Notes: generated by a model not told the origin, from the letters alone. A stretch of DNA of 64,000 nt from Lachnospiraceae bacterium V9D3004 (GCA_000621985.1 JHWW01000002.1:248001-312000), one strand, 5' to 3'; positions 18,701 to 26,499 are shown, counted from the first letter of the stretch. Numbers and translations: made by a program.

Positions 18701-19479
18701 CGGTATTTCCGGGAACCAACTGTGAATATGATACCGCAGGCGCATTTAAGAAGGCAGGAGCTACAGTTAACAGTATCGTTTTCAGAAATATGTCCGAATC
18801 TGATATCAGGAGCTCTGCTGACGCATTTGCAGAAGCTATCTCAAAGGCACAGATACTTATGATATCCGGTGGATTCAGTGCCGGTGACGAACCTGACGGC
18901 TCAGCCAAGTTCATTGCATCGGTATTCCGTAATCCGAAGATAAAGGATGCGGTACATGATCTGCTTAACAAGCGCGATGGACTTATACTTGGTATATGTA
19001 ACGGTTTCCAGGCTCTTATCAAACTCGGACTTGTTCCTTACGGAGAGATAAGAGAGCAGGACAGTGATTCACCTACGCTTACAACCAACAGTATAGGCAG
19101 ACATGTGTCCAAGTCAGTATATACAAAAGTAGTATCCAATAATTCTCCATGGCTGATGGAAGCAAAACTCGGCGGAGTATATTCAATACCGGCATCTCAT
19201 GGAGAGGGAAGATTTGTTGCAAATGATGAATGGCTCAGAAGGCTGTTTGTTAACGGTCAGGTTGCAACACAGTATGTAGATGTTGACGGTAATCCGACGA
19301 TGGATGAGAATTATAATCCTAACGGTTCATATCAGGCTATTGAGGGAATAATGAGTCCTGACGGCAGGGTGCTCGGCAAGATGGCTCATTCTGAGAGAAT
19401 CGGAAGAGGAGTTGCGATTAACATTTACGGGGAACAGAATCAGGGAATATTTGAATCGGGAGTCAAATATTTTATGTAA
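15724..19479 (+). CDS. purL: Phosphoribosylformylglycinamidine synthase, single-chain
   Basis: Fourth step of purine synthesis: FGAR plus glutamine and ATP give FGAM. The 1251 residues match the fused PurL type. Order: N-terminal PurS-like region, two AIR-synthase-type halves (SDHCRHTTF near 223 and ETHNHPTEIEPFGGAA near 327 are diagnostic), then a C-terminal glutaminase domain starting near FIPVFPGTNCEYD. The catalytic cysteine is about residue 1092 (LGICNGFQAL), and the late SHGEGRF motif carries the glutaminase histidine. It follows the foldase gene by 26 bases and stands apart from other pur genes. Confidence 0.98.
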   Translation: MSNVRRIYVEKKEAYSIAAKDLRKELNEYLGIKGLDRVRVLTRYDIENISDGTYKKSLNTIFSEPPVDDLYENDFEHTESDRIFSVEYLPGQFDQRADSAEQCVKLLNEGEEPVIRSATTYVLSGNISDDELEKIKAYCINPVDSRETDEVVPDTLVAVYDEPDDIAIFDGFAGMGEEELRKLYDSLGLAMTFKDFEHIQNYYRNEEKRDPSVTEIRVLDTYWSDHCRHTTFLTELKNVSFEDGMYKKPIKESYENYLRDFADIYKGRKEKYVSLMDIALMAMRRLKADGKLADMEESDEINACSIVVPVEIDGKKEEWLVFFKNETHNHPTEIEPFGGAATCLGGAIRDPLSGRGYVYQAMRVTGAADPTVPVTDTLKGKLSQRKITTGAASGYSSYGNQIGLATGLVNEVYHPDYVAKRMEIGAVMGAAPRKNVIRENSDPGDIIILLGGRTGRDGCGGATGSSKAHNTQSIDTCGAEVQKGNPPTERKIQRLFRRSEVSSIIKKCNDFGAGGVSVAIGELADGLDIDLDKVPKKYTGLDGTELAISESQERMAVVVDPSDVDKFLGYAAEENLEAVAVAVVTKEPRLVMKWRGKVIVNLSREFLNTNGAHQETDVVVKMPDDKMDYFKTDSYYKSVKSRWLEKMADLNVCSQRGLVEMFDSSIGACTVTMPYGGKYQATPIQTMIAKLPVEEGSCDTVTMMSYGFDPYLSSWSPYHGAQYAVLTSVAKIIASGGDFTKIRFTFQEYFRRLGTDPSRWGEPMAALLGAYEAQIKLGLPSIGGKDSMSGSFNDIDVPPTLCSFAVDTANLKDVITPEFKKAGNVIVSIDIVRDNYNLPEYNYIMKLYGKINDMSREDMFKSMYAIGYGGICEAVTKMAFGNRLGVEISDDINPDILFTPYYGGLVAELEPEALSDLSIPYTKIGKVTDSGKITVGGHEIGLDEAYEAWSGKLESVFPTSSEPENKGLHRDVFDSEKLYITKKKVATPEVFIPVFPGTNCEYDTAGAFKKAGATVNSIVFRNMSESDIRSSADAFAEAISKAQILMISGGFSAGDEPDGSAKFIASVFRNPKIKDAVHDLLNKRDGLILGICNGFQALIKLGLVPYGEIREQDSDSPTLTTNSIGRHVSKSVYTKVVSNNSPWLMEAKLGGVYSIPASHGEGRFVANDEWLRRLFVNGQVATQYVDVDGNPTMDENYNPNGSYQAIEGIMSPDGRVLGKMAHSERIGRGVAINIYGEQNQGIFESGVKYFM

Positions 19480-19502
19480 TATTTTATATGATATATAATA
19501 GG

Positions 19503-19695
19503 GTGTTAAATTTATAGTTTTATTTTGGTGCACCAACCCGGCAAGCGTCTGCCGTGCTTGCACGAGCAGACATTTGCCGGGTGTAAGAACAAGGAGCACG
19601 GCAGTGCGAAATGTTCGCAGGTGCGAAAATCGAATAGGGCTGAATTTTGCCCTATTCGATTAGGTGCCATTTTTTTCACACTATGAATTTAACAC
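19503..19695. repeat. 193-bp MITE-like palindromic element
   Basis: The 15-base terminal inverted repeats (19503-19517 and 19681-19695) differ at one base, which can be a G-U pair. Inside is a cruciform at 19536-19582: arms ACCCGGCAA/TTGCCGGGT, then GTCTGC/GCAGAC, capped by CGTGC-TT-GCACG. A perfect 13-base hairpin lies at 19628-19640 with 19649-19661. There is no coding capacity. It begins 24 bases after the purL stop and may also end that transcript. The form suggests a non-autonomous mobile or dispersed repeat. No clear target duplication beyond a possible TA was seen. The remaining bases to 19839 are AT-rich and hold only a promoter candidate. Confidence 0.65.
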
Positions 19696-19757
19696 TTTTT
19701 ATGTGTATTTTTTTACTTATGGGGGATTTCACATATTTTACATTTTATATTCAATTA

Positions 19758-19786
19758 TTGAACACATATGATCGGTAAGATAGTAT
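19758..19786 (+). promoter_or_regulatory. Promoter candidate for the VTC gene
   Basis: TTGAAC at 19758-19763, a 17-base spacer, and TAGTAT at 19781-19786. The match is moderate. It is the best candidate in the AT-rich stretch between the repeat element and the VTC gene. Confidence 0.35.
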
Positions 19787-19839
19787 CAGATGATAGGATA
19801 TAACTGAATAATAAGATGTTTTAAGAGGGGGCGAAGTAT

Positions 19840-20583
19840 ATTGGGGTAATACAGATATTCAAACGTGTCGAAAAAAAATATCTTCTGAATGAGGAACAGT
19901 ATGAAGCATTATATGAAGTGCTCATCAAACACATGGCAGAAGATATTTACGGACTTCACACAATATGTAATGTGTATTATGATACGGATACTTATGAACT
20001 GATACGCACATCAATGGAAAAACCGTATTATAAAGAGAAGTTCCGTATCAGGAGTTATGGGGTTCCTACTAATGATGATGTAGTATTTCTTGAGATCAAA
20101 AAGAAATGCGACGGCGTAGTCTACAAAAGACGTGTTCCTTTCAGGTATGGTATAGCGATGAATATTCTTAAAGAGATCATGACCGGGGGAAAGCTGTACG
20201 GCAATAATCTGGTGGAGCATGGGATCGGACTTGAAGAATATGAGAACATGCAGATTCTTCATGAGATTGAGTATGTGATCAATCATTACGGTCTGTCTCC
20301 CAAATCGTACATAGCGTATGACCGCACAGCGTTATACGGGAAAGATGATTCGGAATTAAGGATTACATTTGACAGAAACATAAGAACCAGGTATTCAGAG
20401 CTCACTCTTGCAGATGGGGATGAGGGTGATGTGATATTGGCGCCCGGCAATTATCTTATGGAGATCAAGACCAATGGTGCAATGCCGGGATGGCTTGCTT
20501 CCACACTGTCGGATATGAAGATATATCCATATTCATTTTCAAAATATTCTAATGCATATAAAAGAAGGTTCGCGGAGGTGTAA
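19840..20583 (+). CDS. VTC domain polyphosphate-polymerase-like protein, apparent ATT start
   Basis: VTC domains form a tunnel that polymerises or binds polyphosphate. Visible family residues are FKRVEKKYLL at the N-terminus, KFRIRSYG, FLEIKKKCDG and the late LMEIKTNGAMPGWL. In this frame the first ATG, GTG or TTG is the GTG at 19918. Starting there would delete the conserved FKRVEKKYLL strand, which is encoded upstream. An in-frame stop at 19822 limits the start to 19825-19918. AGAGGGGG at 19824-19831 is followed 8 bases later by ATT (19840), giving 247 residues. A lost G in the GGGG run (TTG at 19841) would be an alternative explanation. It is followed by a DUF4956 gene, a frequent pairing. 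Confidence 0.85.
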   Translation: MGVIQIFKRVEKKYLLNEEQYEALYEVLIKHMAEDIYGLHTICNVYYDTDTYELIRTSMEKPYYKEKFRIRSYGVPTNDDVVFLEIKKKCDGVVYKRRVPFRYGIAMNILKEIMTGGKLYGNNLVEHGIGLEEYENMQILHEIEYVINHYGLSPKSYIAYDRTALYGKDDSELRITFDRNIRTRYSELTLADGDEGDVILAPGNYLMEIKTNGAMPGWLASTLSDMKIYPYSFSKYSNAYKRRFAEV

Positions 20584-20588
20584 TAATA

Positions 20589-21266
20589 ATGTTTAACGGA
20601 GATTGGTTTGTTGATACAACAAGTATGAGTGATACAAGTGTGATAATATGTGTTGCGGTTGCTTTGATCCTTGGAATAATAGTATCGATCGCATATATGT
20701 ATGCAACCCCGATATATACAAAGAATTTTGCTGTGACTCTTGCACTGCTTCCTGTTATTGTACAGGCAGTGCTTGTAATGGTAAACGGTAATATAGGCAC
20801 AAGTGTTGCCGTTCTGGGGATTTTCAGTCTTGTAAGGTTCCGTTCGGTACCGGGAAGCTCCAAGGAGATCACTGCAGTATTCCTTACTACGGCGATCGGA
20901 CTTGCGATCGGAATGGGATTCATAGGTTATGCGATCATGATGACTGTAATCGTTGGTTTGATGTTCGTTATGCTCTCAAAATTCTCTTTTGGAGAGAAGC
21001 TTACGAAAGACAGGATGCTTAAGATTGTCATTCCGGAGAATCTCGATTACACTGATATTTTCAATGATATTTTTGATAAATATCTTAAGAGTGCAAAGCG
21101 TGAGCGTGTTAAGACCGTAAATATGGGAACAATGTTTGAGATCACTTATCATGTATCTTTCAAGAATATTAAAGATGAGAAGAAGATGATTGATGAGATA
21201 AGATGCCGTAACGGTAATCTTACCGTAAGCTGCGGAAGATTGCATTCAACCGGCGAAGAATTATAA
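20589..21266 (+). CDS. DUF4956 family membrane protein
   Basis: 225 residues with four hydrophobic helices in the first 135 residues and a cytoplasmic alpha/beta domain after. The sequence FSLVRFRSVPGSSKEITAVF is typical of DUF4956 proteins, which often stand next to VTC-domain genes in Clostridia. The gene starts 5 bases after the VTC stop, so the two are co-translated. A joint role in phosphate-polymer or surface chemistry is inferred. The biochemical function is unknown. A CotH gene, which often completes this trio, is absent here. Confidence 0.85.
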   Translation: MFNGDWFVDTTSMSDTSVIICVAVALILGIIVSIAYMYATPIYTKNFAVTLALLPVIVQAVLVMVNGNIGTSVAVLGIFSLVRFRSVPGSSKEITAVFLTTAIGLAIGMGFIGYAIMMTVIVGLMFVMLSKFSFGEKLTKDRMLKIVIPENLDYTDIFNDIFDKYLKSAKRERVKTVNMGTMFEITYHVSFKNIKDEKKMIDEIRCRNGNLTVSCGRLHSTGEEL

Positions 21267-21310
21267 GAGATGAACATATATTTTATTGATATTGTTTAAT
21301 ATCGCACATG

Positions 21311-21354
21311 AAAAAATCGAGTAGGTAAGATTATTTACCTGCTCGATTTTTTTT
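21311..21354. terminator. Bidirectional intrinsic terminator
   Basis: Stem 21315-21328 with 21335-21348 (14 pairs, one G-U) and a 6-base loop, flanked by an A run on the left and eight Ts on the right. It lies between the DUF4956 gene (+) and dapL (-) and can end both transcripts. Confidence 0.9.
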
Positions 21355-21413
21355 GAAGTTCCGTGTGCAAATTGCACATTTAATTGTCGTATAGTAAAAC
21401 CAGCTAAATATTC

Positions 21414-22613
21414 TTACTTAAGCAATTTGTCGATTCTCTCAACAGCTTCGATAGTTGCATCTTTGTCACCGAAGCCTGTCAGTCTGAAGAAGTTATTGCC
21501 GTTCTTTCCAAAGCCTGCACCCGGAGTTCCGACTACCTGTGCATTGTTAAGCAGGTAATCGAAGAAGTCCCATGACTCCATTCCGTCAGGACATTCAAAC
21601 CATATATACGGAGAATTGATACCGCCGAAGTAAGTTATTCCTTTCTTTTTAAAACAATCGGCAATAATCCTTGCATTGCTCTTGTAATATGCAATATTCT
21701 CGCGACACTGCTCAATTCCTTCAGGACTTAATGTGGCTGCAGCAGCGTACTGAATGATATACGGAACACCATTGAATTTGGTTGTCTGGCGACGGGTCCA
21801 CATTGCATTCATTGACATGTCTGTACCGTCAGATGTTGTTACGGTAAGATCTGTGGGAACGATGGTATAACCGCATCTTGTTCCCGTAAAGCCGGCAGTT
21901 TTTGACAGAGAGCAGAACTCGATAGCACATTTTCTTGCTCCTTCGATCTCATATATACTGTGTGGATATATTTTATCCTCTATGAAACATTCATAAGCTG
22001 CATCAAAGAGAATAAGTGCTTTGTTCTTAAGCGCAAAATCAACCCATTCTTTTAACTGATCTCTTGTGTATGCTGCGCCTGTCGGATTATTTGGTGAGCA
22101 TATATATATGATATCAGCTTTCAGACCGTCATAAGGCATCGGAGTGAACCCATTCTCCTTATTTGCATCCATGAATACGATATTACGTCCGTTCATTGTA
22201 TTGGTATCCATGTATACGGGATAAACCGGATCGGGAATAAGTACGATATTGTCGGGGCCGAAAAGGTCTGTAATATTACCGGTATCGCTTTTTGCACCGT
22301 CAGAGATGAACACATCCTTAAGATCAATGGTCACGCCGTTGGATTTATAATAATTTACAACGCTTTCTCTTGCAAAATCATAACCCTGTTCGGGACCGTA
22401 TCCTTTGAATGAATCGGAATAAGCCATATGGGTTACAGCCTGATGAAGAGCCTCTATGGTTTTCTTCGGAAGAGGTCTTGTCACATCGCCGATTCCGAGT
22501 CGGATCACTTTTTTGTCGGGATTAGCCGCAGAATAATCATTTACTCTGTGGGCAATCTCGGAAAAAAGGTAACTTTGTTTTAATTTCATGTAATTTTCAT
22601 TGAGTTGTAGCAT
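21414..22613 (-). CDS. dapL: LL-diaminopimelate aminotransferase
   Basis: PLP enzyme that converts tetrahydrodipicolinate plus glutamate directly to LL-diaminopimelate, for lysine and peptidoglycan. 399 residues of fold-type I aminotransferase, with IGDVTRPLPK near the N-terminus, ICSPNNPTGAAY, the PLP lysine in CSLSKTAGFTGTRCGY, and the C-terminal FFRLTGFGD. The start at 22613 is chosen because AAAGGAG lies 11 bases upstream. An in-frame TTG further upstream would overlap that site. The gene stands alone. Its presence implies the short DAP pathway typical of many anaerobic Clostridia. Confidence 0.96.
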   Translation of the reverse strand: MLQLNENYMKLKQSYLFSEIAHRVNDYSAANPDKKVIRLGIGDVTRPLPKKTIEALHQAVTHMAYSDSFKGYGPEQGYDFARESVVNYYKSNGVTIDLKDVFISDGAKSDTGNITDLFGPDNIVLIPDPVYPVYMDTNTMNGRNIVFMDANKENGFTPMPYDGLKADIIYICSPNNPTGAAYTRDQLKEWVDFALKNKALILFDAAYECFIEDKIYPHSIYEIEGARKCAIEFCSLSKTAGFTGTRCGYTIVPTDLTVTTSDGTDMSMNAMWTRRQTTKFNGVPYIIQYAAAATLSPEGIEQCRENIAYYKSNARIIADCFKKKGITYFGGINSPYIWFECPDGMESWDFFDYLLNNAQVVGTPGAGFGKNGNNFFRLTGFGDKDATIEAVERIDKLLK

Positions 22614-22754
22614 GTATATAAATACTCCTTTCAAATTATTATCCCGGACAAATAAACCGGATATTACGGTTCATAGTTCTTTGCGTACATATCCAACAGC
22701 CCGTCTGCTAAGCATAATTAGGATAGCATTGATTCAGTTTCATGTCAAATAACA

Positions 22755-22813
22755 TTGTATGAAAAGTGCTTATGTGGTAATATATAGATACTTTGTCACA
22801 AGTCCGTGACAAA
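22755..22813 (+). promoter_or_regulatory. mntP promoter with inverted repeat at the start site
   Basis: TTGTAT (22755-22760), 17 bases, TAATAT (22778-22783). Eight bases further on is a perfect 8-base inverted repeat, TTTGTCAC at 22792-22799 and GTGACAAA at 22806-22813, with a 6-base gap. Its position over the presumed start of transcription suits a repressor operator. No yybP-ykoY manganese riboswitch was recognised before mntP. Confidence 0.4.
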
Positions 22814-22846
22814 TAAAACAGAAAGATCTGAAAACGGAGGTTTCTT

Positions 22847-23443
22847 ATGGGAATAATTGAACTTTTGTTGCTTGCTGTGGGCTTATCCATGGATGCATTT
22901 GCAGTGTCGGTCTGTAAGGGGCTTGCTATGGAAAAGGTAGTATTTAGAAAGGCTGCGGTATGTGGAATATGGTTTGGATCATTTCAGGCATTAATGCCGC
23001 TTATCGGTTATCTGGTCGGAATGAGTTTTATTTCATATATTATCAGTATAGATCACTGGGTTGCGTTCGGTTTGCTGGCTGTTATCGGGGCCAATATGAT
23101 ACGTGAATCATTCGCTAAAGATGATAATGAAGAATATAACGATTCACTTGGGATCAAAAATATGTTTTTTATGGCAGTCGCAACGAGTATAGATGCGCTT
23201 GCCGTGGGAGTAACATTTGCATGCGTTCCCGTAAATGTGGCAGGGAGCATCGGCGAAACAGCAAACACATGTGTTGCTGTAGTTATAATAGGAATTATTA
23301 CATTTACCTTGTCATGTATCGGTGTGAAACTGGGCAGTATATTCGGTACGATATATAAGAAAAGAGCTGAACTTGCGGGCGGGATCGTCCTGATTTTGCT
23401 TGGAAGCAAAATACTTATAGAACACCTTGTCAAGAGCATATAA
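22847..23443 (+). CDS. mntP: Manganese efflux pump MntP
   Basis: 198-residue inner-membrane exporter of Mn2+ with six transmembrane helices. Conserved acidic motifs sit in helices 1 and 4 as two inverted copies: [12 protein letters not shown] (about 15-26) and [12 protein letters not shown] (about 113-124). Length and topology match the family. GGAGG lies 7 bases before the ATG. A palindrome in the promoter may bind a metal-sensing regulator (inference). Confidence 0.94.
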   Translation: MGIIELLLLAVGLSMDAFAVSVCKGLAMEKVVFRKAAVCGIWFGSFQALMPLIGYLVGMSFISYIISIDHWVAFGLLAVIGANMIRESFAKDDNEEYNDSLGIKNMFFMAVATSIDALAVGVTFACVPVNVAGSIGETANTCVAVVIIGIITFTLSCIGVKLGSIFGTIYKKRAELAGGIVLILLGSKILIEHLVKSI

Positions 23444-23448
23444 TTTGG

Positions 23449-23477
23449 TTGAAAGATCAGCAAAAAAATGATAAAAT
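23449..23477 (+). promoter_or_regulatory. Promoter for the HPt-cheB pair
   Basis: TTGAAA at 23449-23454, a 17-base spacer, and TAAAAT at 23472-23477. It begins 6 bases after the mntP stop and would drive the HPt gene and probably cheB. Confidence 0.55.
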
Positions 23478-23518
23478 GATATGTAAAGATCTACTAATGT
23501 CGGAGGAGGCATAATAAT

Positions 23519-24187
23519 ATGGGTGAGTTAGAAAATTTGGTAGGAAAACCGGAAGAATATATCAAAGAAAAATCAACGAAACTGCTTGCTGAATATGACA
23601 TTAATTATCCTGACGGATATGTATTCTGCGGTAATTCCAATGAAGCATATTGTGAGATCGCGGATATATTTTATGATATGAGAGACGAGATGAAAGAACA
23701 GCTGCTTAATTCTCTGGATTCCGGAGATATGCGTGGATATTCGGTAAATGTTCATGCTTTAAAGAGCAATGCGAGAAGTCTTGGGATTAAGGAGCTTGCA
23801 GATATCGCTTATTCACATGAACTTAAGAGCAAGGAAGGTGATGTGGCATATTGCCGTGATAACTGGGATGCTCTCGTTGAAGTGTGGAAAAGGAATATGA
23901 CATATCTCAGCGTATACTTAAAGACAATGGACATTGACAAGCATGATCCGGGAATGGCAGCGCTCTTATCAGGTGATGGATCGGACGTGATGCAGGATAC
24001 TGCTGTGACAGATGATTCACCGGTCAACAGTTTTGAGAACGACCCCAATTATCTTGAAGCCAAAGCGAACATAATATCGTTAATTGAATCGGGTATGGAA
24101 GACATAGCATTTGATGTGATCAATGACCTTGCAAATGAGGGGCAGGATCAGGATATGATAGCGAGTTTAAGAAGCCTGTTACCATAG
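23519..24187 (+). CDS. HPt phosphotransfer protein
   Basis: 222 residues, cytoplasmic. A histidine phosphotransfer helix bundle spans about 45-140. The phospho-acceptor is His79 in VHALKSNARSLG, followed by the expected helix. The rest is acidic with an additional helical C-terminus. HPt proteins pass phosphate between a hybrid kinase and a receiver. The neighbouring CheB has a receiver domain, and a hybrid kinase lies 6 kb downstream, so these are candidate partners (inference). GGAGGAGG precedes the ATG. Confidence 0.88.
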   Translation: MGELENLVGKPEEYIKEKSTKLLAEYDINYPDGYVFCGNSNEAYCEIADIFYDMRDEMKEQLLNSLDSGDMRGYSVNVHALKSNARSLGIKELADIAYSHELKSKEGDVAYCRDNWDALVEVWKRNMTYLSVYLKTMDIDKHDPGMAALLSGDGSDVMQDTAVTDDSPVNSFENDPNYLEAKANIISLIESGMEDIAFDVINDLANEGQDQDMIASLRSLLP

Positions 24188-24216
24188 TTACAAAATAGTT
24201 TTTTTCGGGGGTTTAC

Positions 24217-25248
24217 ATGATGAATTCTATCAGGGTAATGCTTGTTGAAGATTCATTGTTCATAAGACGTCTTATTAAGGTTTGTGTTGACGGATCTGAC
24301 GACATGAAAGTTGTTGCGGAAGCATCCGATCCGTTTGAAGCGGTGGCGATAATAAAAGAAGCAGCGCCCGACGTTCTGGTATGTGATATTGAGATGCCTA
24401 GAATGAACGGACTTAATTTTATACATCAGCTTCTGCCGCAATATCCGGTTCCTGTTGTAATATTCAGTACTCTTAGCGACAGGATATTCGATGCATTTTC
24501 TGCAGGGGCGGTTGATTTCCTTGCAAAACCCGTACTTACGAGCGAGACACAGACTTCCGAATTCATAAAAAATGAATTGCTTCCGAGGATCAGGGGAGCA
24601 TTGGGAGCAAAAGTTATCCCGGGCGACAGGCTTATGCCGGAGGCGGTCATTAAGAGAAAACCGCTCAAAGAGAAGAAGACGATCATAGCCATAGGTGCTT
24701 CAACAGGAGGAACAGAAGCCATAAGCAGAGTTATTAAAGGTTTTGAGGCAGATGTTCCCGGAATTATCGTGGCACAACATATTCCACCGGTTTTTTCCGC
24801 AATGTTCGCAGAAAGACTAAACAGAGAGTCAAATCTTGTATGCAGGGAAGCAAAGACAGGTGACGAGGTAAGAGCAGGCGAAGTTCTTATCGCACCGGGT
24901 GACAAACATATGCGTCTTACAAACTTTAACGGAAAGATGATAGTTGACTGCAATTCCGGAGAGAAGATCAATGGTTTCAGACCTTCGGTTGACATATTAT
25001 TCGATTCTGTTGCCAAAACAGCCGGAAGGAATGCTATCGGGATCATTCTTACAGGTCTTGGAAAGGATGGGGCAAAGGGACTTCTTAACATGAAGATGGC
25101 CGGAGCCGAGACTATCGGTCAGGATGAAGAATCATCCATAGTATACGGAATGCCGAGAGAAGCATATGAGATCGGTGCCGTCAAATACCAGCTGCCCCTT
25201 GACAGCATCCCGGCAAAAACTTACGCACTGCTCAAATCGATGAATTGA
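24217..25248 (+). CDS. cheB: CheB-type protein-glutamate methylesterase with receiver domain
   Basis: Removes methyl groups from, or deamidates, chemoreceptors in chemotaxis adaptation. 343 residues. The receiver domain is at about 5-120 with phospho-acceptor Asp57 (VCDIEMPRMNG). The methylesterase domain follows, with catalytic Ser162 (IGASTGGTEA), His188 (VAQHIPP) and Asp284 (LTGLGKDGAKG). All catalytic residues are present. It stands with an HPt gene rather than with cheR, cheA or receptors, which are absent from this window. GGGGG lies a few bases before the ATG. Confidence 0.95.
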   Translation: MMNSIRVMLVEDSLFIRRLIKVCVDGSDDMKVVAEASDPFEAVAIIKEAAPDVLVCDIEMPRMNGLNFIHQLLPQYPVPVVIFSTLSDRIFDAFSAGAVDFLAKPVLTSETQTSEFIKNELLPRIRGALGAKVIPGDRLMPEAVIKRKPLKEKKTIIAIGASTGGTEAISRVIKGFEADVPGIIVAQHIPPVFSAMFAERLNRESNLVCREAKTGDEVRAGEVLIAPGDKHMRLTNFNGKMIVDCNSGEKINGFRPSVDILFDSVAKTAGRNAIGIILTGLGKDGAKGLLNMKMAGAETIGQDEESSIVYGMPREAYEIGAVKYQLPLDSIPAKTYALLKSMN

Positions 25249-25328
25249 AAAAGCAGGATAGAGTTACTGTTTAAAGGATAACAAAGAATTTTCCGAAAAA
25301 AATTTTTCCCCGAATAATAAAAAAGTAG

Positions 25329-25357
25329 TTGACAAAGGTTCAAATCTAAGGTATTAT
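25329..25357 (+). promoter_or_regulatory. Promoter for tRNA-Gly
   Basis: Perfect TTGACA at 25329-25334, a 17-base spacer, and TATTAT at 25352-25357 (5 of 6). It is 24 bases before the tRNA 5' end. Confidence 0.8.
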
Positions 25358-25381
25358 ATACATCGTTGACTACAGCAGTTT

Positions 25382-25453
<72 letters not shown>

Positions 25454-25461
25454 TCAAACAA

Positions 25462-25505
25462 AAAGAAACGAGGATATCTGAAGGATATCCTCGTTTCTTT
25501 TTTTC
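25462..25505 (+). terminator. Terminator of tRNA-Gly
   Basis: Perfect 17-base arms, 25462-25478 and 25484-25500, around a 5-base loop, ending in a run of Ts. A second perfect 10-base hairpin (25503-25525, 3-base loop) follows directly. Its role is unclear. Confidence 0.9.
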
Positions 25506-25556
25506 GAGCACATCCTGTGCTCGAAGTTCGATCGTCTACATAAGAGTTTCTTTTTC

Positions 25557-25585
25557 TTGACATTTTAGGGGAACATGAATAAAAT
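25557..25585 (+). promoter_or_regulatory. Promoter for the nfnA-nfnB pair
   Basis: Perfect TTGACA at 25557-25562, a 17-base spacer, and TAAAAT at 25580-25585 (5 of 6). It lies 52 bases before the first ATG, and the tRNA terminator isolates it from upstream transcription. Together with the tRNA, this accounts for the 390 bases between cheB and nfnA. Confidence 0.75.
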
Positions 25586-25637
25586 ATTCAGTAATTGGGT
25601 TTATAAATGAAATTTACTAATAGAAAGGAATGGGTTT

Positions 25638-26486
25638 ATGTATAAGATTATCAGAAAAAAAGTACTGAATCCCACCGTTACCCAGATGGAGATTGAAGCA
25701 CCTCTGGTAGCGAAGAAGGCGAAACCCGGTCAGTTTATCATTCTTCGTGTTAATGAAGAAGGAGAGAGAATTCCATTGACTGTGGCAGGAGTGGATGCTA
25801 ACGAAGGAACTGTTAAGATCATTTTTCAGATTGTTGGCGGAACAACAACTTTGCTCAATGCAAAGAATGAAGGTGACAGTATACAGGATTTCGTCGGTCC
25901 GCTTGGTGTTGCCACCAATCTTGAAGGTAAGAAGAAAGTATGTATCGTGGGCGGCGGTGTAGGTTGTGCGATCGCACTTCCCATTGCACAGGCTTTCCAT
26001 GAGCTTGGTGTAAATGTTACAAGTATTATTGGATTCCGTAATCAGGATCTTGTTATTCTTGAAGATGAATTCAAAGAGTGCTCGGATAATTTTACTCTTA
26101 TGACAGATGACGGTTCTTACGGTCGTGAAGGTAATGTTACGATACCGCTTAAGGAAATGCTCGAAAATGGTGAGACTTTTGACGAAGTTATCACTATTGG
26201 ACCTCTTATCATGATGAAGTTTGTAGTATTGACTACGAAGCCTTTTAATATCCCATGTACCGTATCCATGAATCCGATAATGATCGATGGAACGGGAATG
26301 TGTGGCGGATGTCGTCTTACTCTGAACAGGGATGGTGAGAAGATAACGAAGTTCGCATGTGTTGACGGTCCTGATTTTAACGGTTATGAGATAGATTTTG
26401 ACGAGGCTATGAGCCGTGGCAGAATGTATGCTGATTTTGAGAAGCATGCTTACGATAAGGCATGTAATCTCTTGAAGAATGCTTGA
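25638..26486 (+). CDS. nfnA: Ferredoxin-NADP+ reductase-type flavoprotein, small subunit
   Basis: 282 residues with an FAD-binding beta-barrel at the N-terminus, an NAD(P)-binding domain (CIVGGGVGCAIALPIAQ near 98-114), and a C-terminal [2Fe-2S] site (GTGMCGGCR, then FACVDGPDF). This is the family of NfnA, SudB and the dihydroorotate dehydrogenase electron-transfer subunit. Pairing with the downstream GltA-like protein points to NfnAB, which couples NADH and reduced ferredoxin to NADPH formation by flavin bifurcation. A sulfide or polysulfide reductase role (SudAB) is the main alternative. Confidence 0.85.
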   Translation: MYKIIRKKVLNPTVTQMEIEAPLVAKKAKPGQFIILRVNEEGERIPLTVAGVDANEGTVKIIFQIVGGTTTLLNAKNEGDSIQDFVGPLGVATNLEGKKKVCIVGGGVGCAIALPIAQAFHELGVNVTSIIGFRNQDLVILEDEFKECSDNFTLMTDDGSYGREGNVTIPLKEMLENGETFDEVITIGPLIMMKFVVLTTKPFNIPCTVSMNPIMIDGTGMCGGCRLTLNRDGEKITKFACVDGPDFNGYEIDFDEAMSRGRMYADFEKHAYDKACNLLKNA

Positions 26487-26499
26487 GGAGGTAATAATA

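Noticed and set aside
19503-19695. Insertion sequence with transposase
   Set aside because: The element is only 193 bases and has no coding frame, so it is listed as a repeat rather than an IS.
25617-26447. 276-codon open frame on the minus strand
   Set aside because: It lies entirely opposite nfnA, has no recognisable domain or ribosome site, and is explained by the codon bias of the real gene.
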